Origin: Palsa-147 sp963771905
GTDB lineage: Bacteria > Acidobacteriota > Terriglobia > Acidiferrales > UBA7541
Assembly: GCA_963771905.1 (NCBI GenBank)
Contig: CAVYVI010000008.1
Coordinates: 1-64,000 of the forward strand
DNA: 64,000 nucleotides
Reading direction: 5' to 3'
Within the stretch, counting starts at the first letter, position 1; the number at the start of each line of letters is the position of its first letter. The translations under genes and the position numbers were made by a program. This document shows, piece after piece, positions 9,001 through 17,800 of the stretch. The notes beneath the pieces are model-generated. The model ran no database searches and was not told the DNA's origin. It worked only from the letters and a program-made list of their open reading frames with translations.

Positions 9001-11273
9001 TGTTGCTCGGAAATAATTGTGTTCGTCGCGCTCAAATTGTCCGGCACAAAAATCTGGCCGCTCACCGGGTTCACGCCCAACGCGTACGGTTTGTTCGCGG
9101 CTGGATCCGTGACGGTGGTGGTCGTGTTCGTCGCGCCGTCGATGACCGTAATGCTGCCCAAGCTGCTGTCGTCGTTGCCTTCGTTTGCCACATAGATCTT
9201 GTTGGTGGCCGGATTCACGGCGATGGCATTGGGCGAAATCCCAACGTTGATCGTGGTAATCACGGAGAGCGCCGACCCGTCGATGACGGTGACGTTGTTG
9301 CTTCCCTGATTTGCCACATACACCAGATTTGTATTCGGATTGACGGCGACAGCTATGGGATTCGTTGCGTTCGAATCCGTGATTGTTTGCGTGGCGTTCG
9401 TGTACCCGAAGATCGCCGTGACGTTATTGCTCCCGTAATTGGCCACGAAAACCATGTTCGTCACCGGGTTCACATCCAACGCAATGGGTTCACTCGCGTT
9501 GGGATCAGAGGCCGTCGATGGAGAGAAGCCGTTGAAATCGTCAAATACCGTAATCGAGTTTCCGGACTGAATAACTCCATAGACCTGGCCAGTCGCTGGG
9601 TTCGCCGCCACGGCAACGGGCATAGATCCACTCGCAGGCGTAACCGAATTGACGACTTCATTGGTCACGCCGTCGATGACTGAGATTGTCCCGGAACCGT
9701 TATTGGCAGCATAAATATGGTTGATGACCGGGTTCACCGCCAGCGCCTGCGGACTTGTTCCGCCGGAATTTATCGATGTCACCAGCGTATTTGTTCCGCC
9801 ATCGATGACCGAAACGTATCCACTGGTTTTGTTCGCCACGTAGATTTGACTGGTTGCCGGATTCAGAACGATGGCCGCGGGATTTGTCGCGCTCGGGTCG
9901 TTGATCGTTCCCACGTATTTGTCGGTCGAGCCATCGATCAAGGTGATGTTGCTGCTGCCTGAATTGGCCACAAAAATCGTGTTGGTCACGGGATTCACTG
10001 CCACCCCAATCGGAGTGGTGGCAGTCGAATCCTGGACCGCGCTGAACGTGTTGGTCGCCCCGTCGATGACCTGCACCGTGCCGCTGGTGGTTTCGTTCAC
10101 CGCGTAAATCTTATTCGTCACCGGATTGACGGCGATTTCCTGAGTTGTGCTGCCCGCGCTGAACGTGGTGCTGGAAAGGGTATTGCCGTTGGCAGCGGTG
10201 ACGGTGCCGTCGCTGCGGTTCGCGACGTACGCGATATTCGTGGCCGTGTCCACCGCAACTGCGTCGGACCCGGAACCCGCACTTAGCGTTGCTGCTTTCG
10301 ATGCCGCCGAGCTGTTCGTCGCGCCACTGAAGACGCTGACGTTCACGCTCCCTAAATTCGCGACGTAAACCTGGTTCGTCACCGGATTCACGGCGACGGC
10401 GATGGGCTCGGTCGCGCTCGGATCCGAAACCGACGCCGGAACGTTCGTGGCGCCATTGATCACCGCGACGTTTCCAGCTGCTGTGCACGCCACATAAATA
10501 AAGTTTGTAGCGGGATTGACGGCGATAGACGCGGGTGACGCGCCTATAAAGATGGTCGTTGTCGCGGGGAGCGTGGCGACGTTGAACTCTGTAACCGAGG
10601 CGCTCCCGTAGTTTGCCACGTAGATTGTGTTGGTGACGGGATTCACAGCCACGGCGTCGGGACTGGTTCCGGCGCCAACGGAGTGCACCACGGTGTCGCT
10701 CGCGCCGTCGATGACCGACACGGTGCCGCTAACCAGGTTGGCCACGTAAATTGTGTTCGTGACGGAATTCACTGCGATGGCGTTCGGATTTTGAGCGTTG
10801 GCGTCCTGCACGTTCGCCAGCACGGTGTCATTTGTGCCGTCGATGACCGTGATGCTGCCGTTGCTGCTACCGCCGCCGTAGTTGGCGACGTAGATCCGAT
10901 TCGTTACCGGATTCACGGCTACGGCGTAGGGCTCGACGGCATTGGCATTGGTGTCCGTCACGGTCGCGGTCGCGTTGGTCGCGCCGTTGATTACCGTGAC
11001 GCCGCCCGAATTGTTGGCCACGTAGATTTTGTTGGTGACCGGATTAACAGCAAGCGCGTTTGGATTGCCGCCAACATTTACAGTCTTCGTTACGTACTGC
11101 GCATCCGCGCGGCTCGCGGAGAGAGCGATGGTAGCCACGAAAACAAACAGGAGAACGGCGCGAGGGAATTGTCGCTGACGCTGCGGGGAACCGGGACCGA
11201 TCCGGCGACTCGAAATATTGTTATTGCAAGTGTGGCGCGTTCGCACCTCTAATTTCGATTCCACCAGATTCAT
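1..11273 (-). CDS. Giant secreted modular repeat protein (YVTN beta-propeller, InlB-like, Ig-like, choice-of-anchor-D), 3' end outside window
   Basis: One frame stays open from ATG 11273 to the left edge, over 3750 codons; I checked frame continuity near 8.1, 4.7 and 0.06 kb. A GAGG lies 5-6 nt before the ATG. Residues 1-58 are a long basic n-region, a hydrophobic core and an ADA cleavage site. Residues ~60-750 hold 16 YVTN-type repeats (core NPVTNKIYVAN), enough for two propellers. Then come an Ig-like stretch (~760-860), a choice-of-anchor-D domain (~880-980), a divergent InlB-like repeat (~990-1070), five tandem repeats of 189-191 residues (~1165-2115), and two successive copies of a ~2.2-kb module (InlB-like, Cys-rich block, DUF11-like, Ig-like). 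Two more anchor-D domains follow (~3560 on). It is probably a surface or secreted adhesin or structural protein; ligand and anchor are unknown because the C-terminus is missing. Confidence 0.85.
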   Translation of the reverse strand, partial: MNLVESKLEVRTRHTCNNNISSRRIGPGSPQRQRQFPRAVLLFVFVATIALSASRADAQYVTKTVNVGGNPNALAVNPVTNKIYVANNSGGVTVINGATNATATVTDTNANAVEPYAVAVNPVTNRIYVANYGGGSSNGSITVIDGTNDTVLANVQDANAQNPNAIAVNSVTNTIYVANLVSGTVSVIDGASDTVVHSVGAGTSPDAVAVNPVTNTIYVANYGSASVTEFNVATLPATTTIFIGASPASIAVNPATNFIYVACTAAGNVAVINGATNVPASVSDPSATEPIAVAVNPVTNQVYVANLGSVNVSVFSGATNSSAASKAATLSAGSGSDAVAVDTATNIAYVANRSDGTVTAANGNTLSSTTFSAGSTTQEIAVNPVTNKIYAVNETTSGTVQVIDGATNTFSAVQDSTATTPIGVAVNPVTNTIFVANSGSSNITLIDGSTDKYVGTINDPSATNPAAIVLNPATSQIYVANKTSGYVSVIDGGTNTLVTSINSGGTSPQALAVNPVINHIYAANNGSGTISVIDGVTNEVVNSVTPASGSMPVAVAANPATGQVYGVIQSGNSITVFDDFNGFSPSTASDPNASEPIALDVNPVTNMVFVANYGSNNVTAIFGYTNATQTITDSNATNPIAVAVNPNTNLVYVANQGSNNVTVIDGSALSVITTINVGISPNAIAVNPATNKIYVANEGNDDSSLGSITVIDGATNTTTTVTDPAANKPYALGVNPVSGQIFVPDNLSATNTIISEQQVQTNALQTAITPLTGNETTSETPSFTFTATNTLTGNAPDGVFFQVDTWQGPWAAAKLVIPVTSPVTFTGTTAALTPGFHILYAYATDGEEATATITGGQTAPLVGTIAAYGFLVAPPIAFILDQSIPNLSLVVGPTPEGVTSGTDFTIMSNDGGAPLDFSIAITGTYSADFAETADSCSELSGTLAPKSSCSIYVDFKPSTPNNEPAELVVTDNSGGVSGAQQIVNLIGLTSAGDPETLTVTFAGAGSGTVTDTSAEINCTSTCLGSYSPGTVVTLTATPSAGSTFLGWSGACSGTSTCVVTMNSAESVTATFITTGVPTTTNCTGTTINWLGGNGNWSDGTKWTGGTPPNSSSVNVCIDAGNTSVNSQVTLDISVNVGNLYIDKGDTLIVSNDQTLAVAGAISNSGLINFVSAANNTQFEVNGAVTLTGGGTLTMTQGTGGRPYINQEASGSLTNVNNLIQGAGEIGNNGLVFTNQAGGTVDANDTNGNPLLIDNASTNLGLYEATGKGVLEVTAAINNQSGNITATGSTATVEIYGSAPIQGGTITNSGGTLETPGGANATLDGATHGQLTIVGTYTGQNNSDTTLVGTINNTGTLLLSSAANNTQLEIDAAVMLTGGGTLTMMQGSSTGGRPYINQEASGSLTNVNNLIQGAGEIGNNGLAFTNQAAGVVNANDTSGNAILIDNASTNLGLYEATGTGVLEITAAVTNTGANIKAIGSTATVEISSSAAIHGGTITSSGGATFETPAGLNATLDGTATYGQLTIVGTYTGQNNSDTTVMGTINNTGTLLLSAAGNNTQLEIDAAVILTGSGTLTMMQSGAGRPYINQEASGSLTNVNNMIQGAGEIGNNGLVFTNQAGGVVNANDTNGNPILIDNASTNLGLIEVTGKGLLEVTAAINNQTGNITVIGSTATAEIYSSAPIQGGTITNNGGTFETPAGLNATLDGSTHGQLTLVGTYTGLNNSDTTLIGTINNTGTLLLSSVGNNTQLEMDGAVTLTGSGTLTMMQGGVGRPYINQEASGSLTNMNNLIQGAGEIGNNGLVFTNQAGGVVNANDTNGNPILIDNASINLGLIEATGKGLLEITAAINNQSGNITVIGSTATAELYSSAPIQGGTITNNGGTFETPAGLNATLDGATHGQLTIMGTYTGQNNSDTTLVGTINNTGTLLLISAANNTQLEIDAAVTLTGGGTLTMMQSTGGRPYINQEAAGSLTNVNNTIQGAGEIGNNGLVFTNQAAGVVNANDTAGHTLLIDSANPFTNLGLVESTGSGVMEINTPISNSGTVLPDGSPNLGTISVAGGNTYAQTASGAYDVVLAGTTETPQNSVLSVGGNASLNGALNIELNGLTPMSGNQFTVLTAGSITGTFSSINSPSLGSGLGWTVMYNTESVVLMVTTSSAGSFALNVSDLGTGSGVVTDDLGQIDCTDTAGVVTGNCSGNYQSGSVVNLTATATSPSTFAGWGGACTSSGTTSPCPVTMSAAQSVTASFTPPPTTITLPFAAGSNVTETAAFDCPSNTNPCMDPNAHSLTLMVPTVNSPFTLAVTATEVPLSQANGDCENGNTVLNDLDCRFTSYFTYEILEDGDAIVPQCDAYANGNCVFYSVYYCVPQEAGPCLPTRGQEPPSGDYASPVLWTVTWNYELFLPPTNYPYQTTPRLYDDPDYEVSTTTPYGTDCTTPMNLAGSPTSPAIYCQFVFDITTFFNQTPGVIDSGIGGYTRQFNDVIVAFPLGSATAAPNLSLQKTADATSVTVGSTIGFTITVSNSTNAGTGTAEGVTINDPLPAGTGVDWTISPAYTGQGTCTITGAVGTQVLSCSIGNLAPAIGASVHVSSGTSGNATLANTATVTSTNNATLTSSATITVGGGATTFTGLTASQSIPYGTGSVTLGGIISNGSTYPVGGTVSISIDSIAVSATVGTGGVFSAPFSTAAIPASSTPYVITYSFAGETNFPAVTDTSTTLTVTPASQTITFPAVASTAIYNSSFGVSATASSGLLVTITPSGVCSLSSGTVTMTSGTGTCMLTASQAGNTDYSAAGSISQTVTAQKASSTTTITSNTPSTSTAGNPVSVGFLVAGGGTPTGSVTVTATQSPNTVTCSGLLSGGAGSCSVTLSTAGMWTLTASYGGDTNFNGSSTTAGTTQTVIASTSSLTVSFAGSGSGSVFDSGQTIECTDTAGIASGTCSAPFSTGFNEMLTASPTSPSTFGGWGGAAQSCGTSLTCTVQVNGAENVTASFVPLPVTVILPPFTPSSPAQTAPFNCPSNTNPCTDPNAHSVTLSVPSVTTPFTMVVTATEVPLSQANGDCEMNNTVLNDFDCRFTNFFNYGSDGSGGSIVPQCDAYANGNCVFYSVYYCVPSGSTCTPTPGQEPPASYYEGPVAWTVTWNNEAYTPPAIYQANNLRLFDDPDSQVNTTDPYGTSCTTAMDINGSPTSPAIFCQFVYDITTFFNPTEPVIDSGIGGYTRQFNDVVVAFPAVLPPTVTNTPDATSVALFGGIGFTDIVTNPSTTTALSNVTLSDPLPAGTGVDWTISPIYSGPGTCAITGAVGSQLLTCSISSLAAGATATVHVTSATAGAGQYENIATVTVNGNETVLSISSITVQQATTAFLNLSSSQSITYGTSTIMLKGTIAAGSLFPPSTETVTITIGPASQIVTIGASGSFLTTTFPTTAIPASTSPYTISYSYAGDPNFTSAVDGSTTLTVNKAASTTTITSNLPNPSTIGQTVTIGFTVTGAGTPTGSVTVNATTGESCNGTLASGAGSCTIAFSTSGSRTLTATYSGDTNFSSGVSVGVSQSVNPSASSSVSAFPSSVNFGTVYFGQIFLRNVTLTNTGSGAIKITSVTTNSPGNAVNEFIPVSFCLGTLGAGKSCLIIVGFVAVTPNQDPAGTLIVTYNAAGSPLIVPLSATVINPRATLNPSSLNFGKQKTGTASAAQKVTLTSAGTTALDLSTLSYGGSFGPADGTTCMNGETLQPAATCFIYVTFTPRQKGQNYGSVKITDNALSSP
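500..4800 (-). repeat. Two direct copies of a ~2.2-kb intragenic module
   Basis: Landmarks repeat about 2.22 kb apart. The segment around 4321 (gccaggcaaatgg-type block) matches the one around 2093, and the block at ~3845-3880 (cgtgtagccgcc) matches ~1625-1655. Each copy encodes, in order, an InlB-like repeat ending GWGGA, a Cys-rich block beginning FDCPSNTNPC, a DUF11-like domain with NDPLPAGTGVDWTISP, and Ig-like domains. The copies are more diverged than the 570-bp repeats, so this duplication is older. Confidence 0.8.
4930..7850 (-). repeat. Five tandem in-gene repeats of 567-573 bp
   Basis: The marker tcctggttgatgta recurs at 5374, 5941, 6508, 7081 and 7654, giving periods of 567, 567, 573 and 573 bp. 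Another marker, tctctccggctccctgaat, recurs in every copy with at most one change. Each unit encodes a Gly/Asn/Thr-rich 189-191 residue segment containing IQGAGEIGNNGL and RPYINQEASGSLTNVNN, which suggests a beta-helix or stacked-strand stalk. All periods are multiples of three, so the number of copies can change without breaking the frame. The close nucleotide match points to recent expansion or ongoing homogenisation. Confidence 0.9.
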
Positions 11274-12200
11274 CGTGACCTCGAAAGAACCACGGCCTTC
11301 AAAATCTCGATCTGACGCACGCAACGAGCAGTAAGGCGTCCACCACCGGCTCCAATCAAACTTCTTGGCCGGCTGGCCTGCGTCGACATCGTTTTCGGGA
11401 CCGGAGGGATTGACCGGTCGCATGCTTCGCTGTTCCGGCATGCGCGGCTATGGAAAGTCTGCGAACTGTCGGGGCATCTTACGCCACGGGAGTGACTTCA
11501 CAATAAGAAACACGCGGTCGCAAGTGTCGCACGGCACTATGAGTACCAACCTTCTACCAACCGCCTGAAAGCGCTTCTAGCTTGTCGTTCGTAATCGCAG
11601 CCTCAAGAACGCCGCTCGGCGCAACCTCTGGCCACCTTCACCGCTTACCGAATCGGTCGACGAGCCGCCACACGGCCCACGCGTCCACACCCCAGCCCGG
11701 AACCGCGCGGACGTTTAGGTCGCATGTTTAGTACCACTCGTGAATTGCTGATTTTAAATGGCTTACGAGGCGATTGCTGGACAGGTTTGCAAAATCTTGC
11801 AGAATGACGGCAGTCCGCTTTGTGCCGGAGCGCAGCTTTTGACGTCTGCACTTCGGGTGTTTCCCAAATCTCAAACCGGGCCGCTGGAGGAGCCCGGTCG
11901 ACTGAGCGTTCAACGACCCGAGTCAGCTCGTCTCATCCCAAGGCCGATCGTCACGGTTGCTCCCGCGGACGCGATGCATGCCTCAACCCAACTCCGATAT
12001 TTGTTTCCGCATCGGGCGTTCGCCCCGCAGGTGCCCTGAGCTTTCGCAGAAATTGCATTGGATCAAATGCGCGACGAAACGCGAGTGCAATCCTTCCGGT
12101 GATACTTCATTGGTAACAATCCCCCAACATAGTACCGATGTACCAATGACCTGTTAAGTTCCATAAGGTAGAAATAATCCCGGGTCAAGAGGGGGCTTCG
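11274..12200. other. Intergenic region, no gene supported
   Basis: About 0.93 kb separates the divergent giant gene and the TPR gene. Short ORFs here have no Shine-Dalgarno sequence and no family-like composition. The region should hold both promoters, but I could not pick convincing -35/-10 pairs. I see no tRNA and no strong repeat. Confidence 0.5.
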
Positions 12201-14648
12201 ATGGAAAAGCTTACCGCGCGTTTGCTGTTCCTGCTTCTCACGTTTTGCGTTTGTTTCCCTGCCGCCGGCACTGAAAATCCGCAAGAACCACTTCGGGCAA
12301 GCGAGCTGCTAGGACTGGTAGCAGGCGCTGCGCTTCCCGAGAATGTGGTGGCAGAAATCCAGCACCGAGGACTGAGCTTTCCTGTCGATGATTTTTTTCG
12401 CACGCAAATGCAAAAGGCGGGCGCCGATCCGACAGTTCTGACAGCGCTCAACGCAGCCAAGATTGCCGTAAACGAAGGTTCCAGGGAAACGGCGAATAAG
12501 GACTTGCTCGAGCACATCAGCAATGCCGCCGAGCTGATGCAGAAGAAGAGCTATGACGAAGCTGCGCGTGAATTGAACGCGGTACTCACGACCAACTTTC
12601 AAAGTCCAGAATGTGGATTTGTGATGGGCCAGCTACTCCGCGTTCAGGGGCGGTGGCAGGAAGCCGCGGCCGTCTACACTGAAACGCTGCGCCAGGACCC
12701 GAATTTCCCCGAGGTACACACAAAGTTGAGTTTCATCCTGTACAGTTTGGGCGATTCAGAGGGCGCTCTTCGCGAAGCCAAAGCGGCGCTGGCAATCACG
12801 CCTGACAACGCTGAAGCGCATAAGTTTGCAGGGTTAGCGCTTCTACTTTTGCAAAAATTCGACGCCGCCAACGCCGAGTTCCAGGAAGCGCTGCGTCTCA
12901 AACCTGACTATGCATCGGCTCGCAATGACCTGGGACTCATGTTTATGACCGAGAACGACTGGAACGATGCCATCCCGCAGTACCAAAAGGCGCTTGTGCT
13001 CGACCCGAACATCATCGATGCCCACTACAACCTGGGTTATGCATACGAGCAGACGGGCGATTTCACCTCGAGCATACGCGAGTATCGCGAAGTGAAGCGC
13101 CTCAATCCGCTGCGCTTCGACGCGCGTCAAAATCTAGCGGCGGGTCTGATGAATCATAATTTCCCAGGTGAGGCTATCGTCGAATTTCGCGAGATGGAGA
13201 AAACATTCCCCAACAGTTCCATCTGCCACACTTGTTTGGGAGAAGCGCTCGAGAGGACCGGAGACTTCAAGGGCGCCGAATCCGAACTTCTGCTCGCGAT
13301 TCAATTAGATCCATCCGATCCTCTGCCTCATGGAGCTCTCGGAGAACTTCGAGAGGACCAGAAACTCTACGATAAGGCGCTGGAGGAATACCGCCGGGCG
13401 GAAGAATTGGACGACACCTCCGCCCCCGCACATTTAGGAGCAGGGCGAGTGCTCTTGTCGAAGAAAGAGTTTGCTCCCGCGCTCGACGAGCTAAAAAAAG
13501 CCGAGGAGCTGGGGCCCAGCAGCGCGAATATTCACGACGTTTACGGGCAGGCCCTGGAGGCATCGGGGAACAGCGACGCCGCAATTAGCGAGTACAAGCA
13601 GGCGATCGCCCTCGATCCGAGCCAGGTTTCCGTAATGCTCGAGGTAGCGGCAGCTCTCGAGAAAAAGGGACAGTGGCCGGCCGCCATTGACGAATATCAT
13701 AAGGCTGCGTTGTCCGACGCGGGCGTCGATCCTCGCAACAAAATCGTGCGCTCCGACGCTCTCAATCCTCAAACGGAGTACACGGACGCTCGGAAGCGAT
13801 TTGACGATCATATCGCCGCCCTGAAGTCCGCCGGAAAAGCCTCCGAGGCCACCCTACTCGAATCTCGCCTCCGCGGCATGGAAGCCGCTCCGACGCTCTC
13901 GGAACAGCTCGATGCCGCAATGCAAGCAGGCGGCCAGGCGAATTCGCAGGGGAATCTTGATGAAGCGCTAACACAGTATGAGGAAGCGGTCGAACTTGCA
14001 CAGAAGATTCAGCCGCACGACCAGCGCTTGCCGGCCTCGCTCGAACTTTTGGGGAACGAGTATTTAGGGCGAGACCCCGCCGCGGCGGAATCCGCGTACG
14101 AGCGCGAGCTCAAAGCCACTCAGGAAGTTTTTGGCGCTCATTCGCCACACGTGGCCGCGCCGCTCCAGTCTCTGGGTCGAAATGAGCTCATGCAACGTAA
14201 CTACGCGGCCGCCGAGAAATTTTTCTTCGAGGCCGTCGATGTGAACGAAAAGGCTCTCGGAGAAAACAGTAATCAAGTCGCATTCAGCTTGATGGTCGCG
14301 GCGAGTGTTTACGGGGTGCAGAAGGATTATGCGAAAGCTGAGCCATATATTCTGCGCGCGCTGCGTATCGACGAATCGTTGTACGGTAGCGACGGCGTTG
14401 ATTTGCTCATGGCGCTCGCCAATGTCTGCACTCTTTACGATAGATGGGGAAAGCCCGATAAACTGGAACCTTACAACCGCCAAATGCTCGCTGTGCTCGA
14501 AAAACAGTACGGTCCGAACAGCCCCCGGCTTGCGTCCACTTTGACCACCGAAGCGAAAGCCCTGCGGGAGCTGGGACGCGACAAAGAAGCCGCGGACGTG
14601 GAGGATCATCTGGCGTCGATTCGGTCGGAGACGATGGGTACCCACTGA
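12201..14648 (+). CDS. Secreted TPR-repeat protein
   Basis: An 815-residue protein starting at ATG 12201 behind a purine-rich AGAGGGGG. Residues 1-23 form a signal peptide (LLFLLLTFCVCFPAAG). After a ~75-residue N-terminal segment, TPRs run from about residue 105 nearly to the end. The central ones are canonical (for example DNAEAHKFAGLALL), and the last ~240 residues contain longer 42-residue kinesin-light-chain-like TPRs with a YAKAEPYILRALRI pattern. No catalytic domain is visible. It probably acts as an envelope or periplasmic protein-protein scaffold; partners are unknown. It lies 166 nt before a kinase that also ends in TPRs, so the two may work together, but that is inference. Confidence 0.85.
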   Translation: MEKLTARLLFLLLTFCVCFPAAGTENPQEPLRASELLGLVAGAALPENVVAEIQHRGLSFPVDDFFRTQMQKAGADPTVLTALNAAKIAVNEGSRETANKDLLEHISNAAELMQKKSYDEAARELNAVLTTNFQSPECGFVMGQLLRVQGRWQEAAAVYTETLRQDPNFPEVHTKLSFILYSLGDSEGALREAKAALAITPDNAEAHKFAGLALLLLQKFDAANAEFQEALRLKPDYASARNDLGLMFMTENDWNDAIPQYQKALVLDPNIIDAHYNLGYAYEQTGDFTSSIREYREVKRLNPLRFDARQNLAAGLMNHNFPGEAIVEFREMEKTFPNSSICHTCLGEALERTGDFKGAESELLLAIQLDPSDPLPHGALGELREDQKLYDKALEEYRRAEELDDTSAPAHLGAGRVLLSKKEFAPALDELKKAEELGPSSANIHDVYGQALEASGNSDAAISEYKQAIALDPSQVSVMLEVAAALEKKGQWPAAIDEYHKAALSDAGVDPRNKIVRSDALNPQTEYTDARKRFDDHIAALKSAGKASEATLLESRLRGMEAAPTLSEQLDAAMQAGGQANSQGNLDEALTQYEEAVELAQKIQPHDQRLPASLELLGNEYLGRDPAAAESAYERELKATQEVFGAHSPHVAAPLQSLGRNELMQRNYAAAEKFFFEAVDVNEKALGENSNQVAFSLMVAASVYGVQKDYAKAEPYILRALRIDESLYGSDGVDLLMALANVCTLYDRWGKPDKLEPYNRQMLAVLEKQYGPNSPRLASTLTTEAKALRELGRDKEAADVEDHLASIRSETMGTH

Positions 14649-14814
14649 TCCGGCGCCGGCGCGCAGTGCACCGCTGCCGGCCGGCCCAATCCGCGGATGG
14701 TCGTGGCCCCGAAGCTGAGCCCCATCCGAAATTGCGCGATACGTACACAGAGTCTCAACAAGCTTGATTTTCCGCACTGGAAGCCGTACTGTCCTAAGTC
14801 GCTAAGCCCCCGGC

Positions 14815-17800
14815 ATGGCGCCAATTATGGTGGAATGCCCTCAGTGCCATTCCCACAATCCTCCCGACGCTTTACGCTGCTCCAAATGCGACACGGCGCT
14901 TGAACTAGACGGCGCGACGATGGGAGACGCCGTCACAGCTATTGCCACCGGTACGGCTACGCCCACGGGTGAAGTCGGAAAAGGCTGGTCGGCTCCCGCT
15001 CAGACTCCCGGCACGGGAAATCTGAGTCCGTCTGCGACCGCGCTCGCTCCCGGCACGATCCTCGGCACGCGCTACGAAATTCTCCAACTTCTCGGGCAAG
15101 GCGGCATGGGAGCCGTCTACAAAGCGACGGACCGCGAACTCGAGAGATCCGTGGCGCTGAAAGTAATCCGCCCCGAGCTCGCTGTGCATCCGGATATCCT
15201 GCAGCGTTTCAAACAGGAATTGATTCTCGCGCGCAAGGTCACCCATAAAAATGTCATCCGCATCTTCGATCTCGGAGAAGCGGACGGCATCAAGTTCATC
15301 ACCATGGAGTACATCGAGGGACAGGACCTAAAGTCCCTCGTCATCGAGAAGGGCAAATTAAGCTACGAAGAAACCGTCCGCATCATTGAGCAAGTGTGCC
15401 TGGCACTCGAAGCTGCACACGGCGAAGGGGTGGTCCATCGCGATCTGAAGCCGCAGAATATCATGCTGGACAAGCAGGGAAGAGTTTCGGTGATGGACTT
15501 CGGCATCGCGCGATCTACGGAAATGGGCGGCATGACGCAGACAGGAGCGCTGCTCGGCACTCCGGAATATATGTCGCCGGAACAGGTAATGGGCGCGCAC
15601 GTTGACGCTCGCTCCGACCTCTTCACGCTCGGCGTGATTCTCTACCAGTTGCTCACCGGCAATATGCCGTACAAGGCCGACACCGTGCAGGGCGCCATGT
15701 TCAAGCGCACGCGCGAAAAGCCTCGGCCTCCGATCGAAGAGGATCCGTCGATTCCGCCGTTCCTCAACGATGTCACCGTGAAGTGCCTCCAGATCGATCC
15801 TGCGCTTCGATATCAATCCGCGGCTGAAATTCGGGAGGATCTCGAATCGTGGCTCGGCGGAACCCCCAAGACGGTGACCACCATCGCCGTCGCCCGCCCG
15901 CTTCCGGCGTCCTGGAAAATATGGGCCGCCGCCGGCGCTGTCGTTGTGGTTCTCGCCACCGCGGGCATCGCCTTCCGGGCACGGCTATTTTCCGGATCCT
16001 CACAGACGCAAGTCCAGGCGGCGCCGGCGATGTCGCTCGCGATTCTTCCATTTCGAAATGCTTCGGGCGACGCGTCGCTCGACTGGCTCGGTTCGAGCAT
16101 GGCCGAAATGTTGAGCACGGATGTCGGCCAGTCGTCCCACCTTCGCACTGTTTCCCCCGAACGCGTGGGCCAAATTCTCCGCGACCTGCGCATCGCGCCG
16201 GATACCACCCTCGATGCGCCGACGATCAGCCGCCTGGCGGAATTCAGCAATGCCGATACCGTCGTCTGGGGCCAGTACGCCAAATTCGGAGATCAGATTC
16301 GCATAGACGCCACGGTTCAGGATCTCAAGCGCGGCCACACCACGGCGCTCAAGGCCGATGCCGCAAATGAAAAGGAAATCCTATCCGCCGTCGATCGTTT
16401 GGCGGGAGATATTCGTCAAAATCTCGCACTCTCCAGCGGCGCCGTCAAGGAACTTCAGGCGCAGTCCTTCAAGCCTTCTTCCTCCTCGGTCCCGGCTCTT
16501 CGCGATTACAACGAGGGGCTCCAACTGGCGCGTCAGGGCAAGAACCTCGACGCGGTCAAGCAATTCCAGGCGTCCACGACCGAAGATCCGCAATTCGCAC
16601 TGGCGTATTCGCAGCTGGCGCAGACCTACGCGAATCTCGGACAGGACAATGAGGCGGAAGAGGATTCGCGAAAGGCCGTTGAGCTGAGCGACAAGCTTCC
16701 GGACCAGGAAAAATATCTGATCCTCGCGCGACACGACGAGATTCTGAAGAATTATCCGAAAGCGATCGAGTCGTACACAAATCTGGCCAAAGTTTCGCCG
16801 GATAATCCGGACGTGCTTTTCGAGCTGGGGCGTCTTCAGGAAAGCGCGGGAGCCTTCGACAAAGCGCGCGACAATTTCTCCAAAGTTCTGAAGCTGGATC
16901 CGAAGCGCGTCGACGGGTTGCTCGCCATGGGCCGCGTGGACATCGAAATCGGCGATGCCCAAAACGGCCTTGAATTTCTGAATCAAGCGCAAAGCATGGC
17001 GATCGAGCTTGGCAACGATGAAGAGAAGGCCCAAATTTTGCAGGCCATCGGTGTGGCCTACTCTGTTCTGAACAAGCCCGACGACGCGCTACGCAATTTC
17101 CAGGAATCGCTCGAGATCAAACGGCGTCTCGGCCTGAAACGCGGAATCTCCGACAGTCTCGAAAGCATTGCCCAAACCGAGGCCACCGTTGGAAAGCCGG
17201 ATGCAGCTCTCAAGGACTTCAATGAAGCGCTGCAATTGCGGCGCGAGCTCGGAGACAAATCGGGAACCGGCGATGTCCTCACCGATCTCGCCCAATTCTC
17301 CGACGATCGCGGACAATACGACCAGGCTTTGAAATATTTGAAGGAATCTCTGCAGATTCAAAGGGACGTCGGCAACCAAACCAATGAAGGTCTGGCCTTA
17401 AATAGCATTGGCAACACCTATCTATTCAAAGGAGATTACGAGGACGCGCGCACCTACCTCGAGCAGGCCCTCCAGCTCCGCGAAACACTCAAGATGCCCA
17501 ATGATATCGCCAGTACTCTTCACAACCTCGCTGAGACGTCCGTGAAGCTGGGCCAATTCGATCAGGCCACCGCGCAGTATCTGCGAGCGCTCGATATCTG
17601 GCGAAGCGTTGGCGACAAACACGGCGCGGCCATCGAGTCCAGCGGCCTGGGCATATTGTTCGGTTATCAGGGGCGATTCGGCGCGGCGCTTGGATCCGAG
17701 GATGACGCTCTCAAGATCCTTCGCGACACGCATGAAACCGGTTACTGGTTTGCTGAGATTCTGAGCGATGACGGCAGAGCGCTGGCCCAAATTGGAAGAA

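Noticed and set aside
57..11252. Many plus-strand ORFs of 60-420 codons across the giant gene, for example 3516-4787
   Set aside because: They are antisense shadows of an uninterrupted, clearly repeat-structured minus-strand frame; Arg/Ala-rich composition and no start signals.
11758..12116. Overlapping plus-strand ORFs of ~95 codons
   Set aside because: No ribosome binding site, no motif, and two frames are equally open.
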